From positions 1 through 64,000 of the forward strand of contig NZ_FOJN01000009.1 of NCBI RefSeq assembly GCF_900111805.1: a stretch of DNA of 64,000 nucleotides. The letters run 5' to 3'. Of this stretch, positions 62,078 through 64,000 are shown one piece after another (position 1 is the first letter of the stretch; every line of letters starts with the position of its first letter). Source of the stretch: Rhodococcoides kroppenstedtii (GTDB taxonomy: Bacteria; Actinomycetota; Actinomycetes; Mycobacteriales; Mycobacteriaceae). A program made the translations under genes and the position numbers. Under the pieces are notes generated by a model, which ran no database searches, was not told where the DNA came from, and saw only the letters and a list, made by a program, of their open reading frames with translations.

Positions 62078-62560
62078 GTGCCGGTCCACACCATCGTCGA
62101 GTCTCCGATCGGTCCGCTCACCGCCGTCCGTGACGGCGCCGCGATCACCGGGCTCTACTTCCCCGCGCATGCTCCCGCCCCGGCGCCCGCCCGGCTGGGC
62201 GAGCGTGACGACGCCGGGTTCGACGACCTCCGCGACCAGCTCGCCGAGTACTTCGCCGGAACGCGCCACGCGTTCGATCTCGAGCTCGCGCCGTCGGGAA
62301 CCGACTTCCAGGTCGACGTCTGGGGCGCGCTGCGCACCATCCCCTACGGGACGACGTGGACCTACACCGAGGTGGCGACGGCCGTCGGTCGGCCGGGGTC
62401 GGTCCGCGCCGTCGCCGCGGCCAACGGTCGCAATCCGCTGTCGATCGTGGTGCCGTGCCACCGGGTGATCGGGGCGTCGGGCTCCCTCACCGGCTTCGCC
62501 GGCGGTCTCGAGCGGAAGCGGTTCCTCCTCGACCTCGAGAGCGGCGACCGGTTGTTCTGA
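62078..62560 (+). CDS. ogt: Methylated-DNA-protein-cysteine S-methyltransferase
   Basis: A 160-residue DNA repair protein that moves a methyl group from O6-methylguanine to its own cysteine. The active site is VVPCHRVIGASGSLTGFAGG, with RAVAAANGRNPL before it and the HTH part WGALRTIPYGTTWTYTEVAT. The N-terminal Methyltransf_1N domain is short. GTG 62078 follows GGGAGGGG. The last 74 bp overlap the end of the convergent gene. Confidence 0.95.
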   Translation: MPVHTIVESPIGPLTAVRDGAAITGLYFPAHAPAPAPARLGERDDAGFDDLRDQLAEYFAGTRHAFDLELAPSGTDFQVDVWGALRTIPYGTTWTYTEVATAVGRPGSVRAVAAANGRNPLSIVVPCHRVIGASGSLTGFAGGLERKRFLLDLESGDRLF

Positions 62561-63167
62561 GGGGCTCCGACAGGCCCCGCACCAGCCGCCATTGCGCCGC
62601 CGCGTAGGTGACGAGCACCGCGGCTTCCAGGGCGTCGGCGTACCGGGGCGAGCCGGCCCGGCGGGCGAGCACCAGGGCGTCGGAGATCAGGAACAGGGTC
62701 GAGCCCACGGCCGCGTCGCGAGAGCCGTCGGCCCCCAGCGTGGCCGTCGTCGCCACCAGCCCGCCGTACGTGGCGGTGACGGGCAGCATTCCGGGAGCCC
62801 GTCGTCGGGCGATCGCGACACCGCCGGCCCACCCGGCCGCACGGGTCGCCGCGACGACCGGCCGAACCCGAGAACCGGTGCGCCACAACCTTCTCGACCA
62901 CGTCGACTGCATCACGGCGAAACAGGCGGCGCCGAGACGGACCCGACGGTCGTCGTCGGGCTCGATCATCGCGACGTCGCCCAGCGTGGCCGCGGCGAGC
63001 CCGAGCGCGAGAGTCGGATCGCCGGTCGCCCGTGTCCGGAAGGCGAGGATCGGCATCATCGCCGGCTTGGCGACGTACTGCAGTCCAGGTCGGTGCGTGA
63101 CGGCGCCGACCACGGTCGCGGCGGTCGCGGCGACGTACGCGAGGGCGTTGCGGTCCCGATCCGACAT
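62487..63167 (-). CDS. YhhN family (lysoplasmalogenase-like) membrane protein
   Basis: A 226-residue protein with about seven to eight helices matching the YhhN/TMEM86 family: KPAMMPILAF, GLAAATLGDVAM and LFLISDALVLARR carry the conserved K-P, G-D and S-D residues of the active site. TMEM86B hydrolyses lysoplasmalogens; bacterial function is mostly unknown. The C-terminal 25 residues, Arg-rich, overlap ogt on the other strand by 74 bp. This tail may be non-essential, or the real stop could differ if a frameshift exists. Confidence 0.8.
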   Translation of the reverse strand: MSDRDRNALAYVAATAATVVGAVTHRPGLQYVAKPAMMPILAFRTRATGDPTLALGLAAATLGDVAMIEPDDDRRVRLGAACFAVMQSTWSRRLWRTGSRVRPVVAATRAAGWAGGVAIARRRAPGMLPVTATYGGLVATTATLGADGSRDAAVGSTLFLISDALVLARRAGSPRYADALEAAVLVTYAAAQWRLVRGLSEPLRTTGRRSRGRGGTASARDRRRSR

Positions 63168-63250
63168 GGCGTCACCGTACGCGGAGGAATATCATTAGCA
63201 TCGGTAACGTTATGCCGTCTCGTCCCGTCGATCGAGGAGAGGAAGCCGTC

Positions 63251-64000
63251 GTGCACGGATCGGTGAACCAGGAGCAACAGGGCAGCCTGCTGCAGCAGCC
63301 GCGGGCGGTCTGGGCCGTCGCCTTCGCGAGCGTCATCGCCTTCATGGGCATCGGGCTCGTGGATCCGATCCTCAAGCCCATCGGCGAACAGCTCGACGCC
63401 ACGCCCAGCCAGGTGTCACTGCTCTTCACCTCGTACATGCTGGTCACGGGCATCGCCATGCTCATCACGGGCGTCGTGTCCTCGCGCTTCGGGCCCAAGC
63501 GGACGCTCATCGCGGGGCTCGCGATCATCATCGTGTTCGCCGCCCTCGCGGGATCGTCGTCCACCATCGGGCAGATCGTCGGCTACCGCGCCGGCTGGGG
63601 CCTGGGCAACGCCCTGTTCATCGCGACCGCCCTCGCCGCCATCGTCGGCGCCGCGAGCGGCGGAGTCGCCCGCGCCATCATCCTCTACGAGGCCGCCCTC
63701 GGCATCGGCATCGCCACCGGTCCGCTGGTCGGCGGACTGCTCGGCAGCATCTCCTGGCGCGGACCGTTCTTCGGCGTCGCGGTTCTCATGGCCGTCGCGG
63801 TGATCCTGCTCGTCGTCATGCTGCCCGATACGCCCGCACCCGCCCACCGCACCTCGCTGGCCGATCCGTTCCGTGCCCTGCGGCACCGCGGTCTGCTCAC
63901 CGTCGGCATCACCGCGCTGCTCTACAACTACGGCTTCTTCACCCTGCTCGCCTACACGCCGTTCCCGTTGGACCTCGGCACCTACGCGGTCGGGTTCATC
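63251..64000 (+). CDS. MFS transporter, cut by window end
   Basis: The first 250 residues of a major facilitator with seven or so helices so far. Family loop SSRFGPKRTLIAG lies between helices 2 and 3, and a GPLVGGLLG motif (motif C, typical of drug-proton antiporters) lies in helix 5. GTG 63251 follows GAGGAGAGGAA at good distance; ATG 63212 is in frame but lacks a site. The frame stays open to base 64000. Efflux of a small molecule is likely. Confidence 0.87.
   Translation, partial: MHGSVNQEQQGSLLQQPRAVWAVAFASVIAFMGIGLVDPILKPIGEQLDATPSQVSLLFTSYMLVTGIAMLITGVVSSRFGPKRTLIAGLAIIIVFAALAGSSSTIGQIVGYRAGWGLGNALFIATALAAIVGAASGGVARAIILYEAALGIGIATGPLVGGLLGSISWRGPFFGVAVLMAVAVILLVVMLPDTPAPAHRTSLADPFRALRHRGLLTVGITALLYNYGFFTLLAYTPFPLDLGTYAVGFI

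Overview
The window is 64 kb of dense, very GC-rich actinobacterial chromosome. GTG starts and ATGA/GTGA stop-start overlaps are frequent, and spacers are short. A mycolic-acid actinobacterium, most likely Rhodococcus or a close relative, is suggested by an LGFP-motif protein, DUF3151 and DUF3072 proteins, Hsp70-like proteins with Pro/Thr-rich tails, GAF-ANTAR proteins, and the order purA ... DUF3151 - membrane protein - fba - dedA - GH76, which matches the M. tuberculosis Rv0357c-Rv0365c neighbourhood as I remember it. The genus call is an inference. I saw no insertion sequence, prophage, integrase, CRISPR array or rRNA.

Layout. 1-8.7 kb: small membrane and zinc-ribbon genes, an amidohydrolase, a zinc alcohol dehydrogenase, an orphan modA and a membrane GGDEF-EAL protein. 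8.7-11 kb: a vitamin B12-type binding protein and permease without an ATPase, behind a cobalamin riboswitch. 11-17 kb: a secreted CocE-type hydrolase, then four overlapping genes for membrane proteins and a cupredoxin-like lipoprotein. 17-26 kb: MFS/ArsR pair, bluB, TetR, two GAF-ANTAR proteins, a polyprenyl-phosphate sugar transferase, phoU, a GAF-EAL protein and an RsbW-like kinase. 26-30 kb: three actin/Hsp70-fold or related proteins, two of them anchored in the membrane with long low-complexity tails. 30-37 kb: dcd, tRNA-Gly(CCC), a transglutaminase, a LIP-type lipase, a Fur-led operon, a CDGSH/methyltransferase pair and hsp20 behind a CIRCE element. 37-48 kb: a DAPG-hydrolase-like protein, three oxidoreductases, STAS protein, acetoacetate-CoA ligase, a qorB/HxlR pair, a MocR regulator and an LGFP protein. 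48-64 kb: purA, cbiMNQO with a second cobalamin riboswitch, a CDF metal exporter with an operator-like palindrome, FUSC, DUF3151, fba, two dedA genes, GH76, an RNA methyltransferase, SDR, ogt, a YhhN protein and an MFS gene cut by the window end.

How the genes connect. Cobalt and B12 form the clearest theme: cobalt uptake (cbiMNQO), corrinoid uptake (btuFC-like) and lower-ligand synthesis (bluB) lie in three separate places, two of them under cobalamin riboswitches. A second theme is signalling: two EAL proteins, two GAF-ANTAR proteins, an anti-sigma kinase and a STAS antagonist, none next to an obvious partner. The least understood parts are the membrane-anchored Hsp70-like trio (26.4-30.1 kb) and the overlapping four-gene operon (13.1-17.0 kb).
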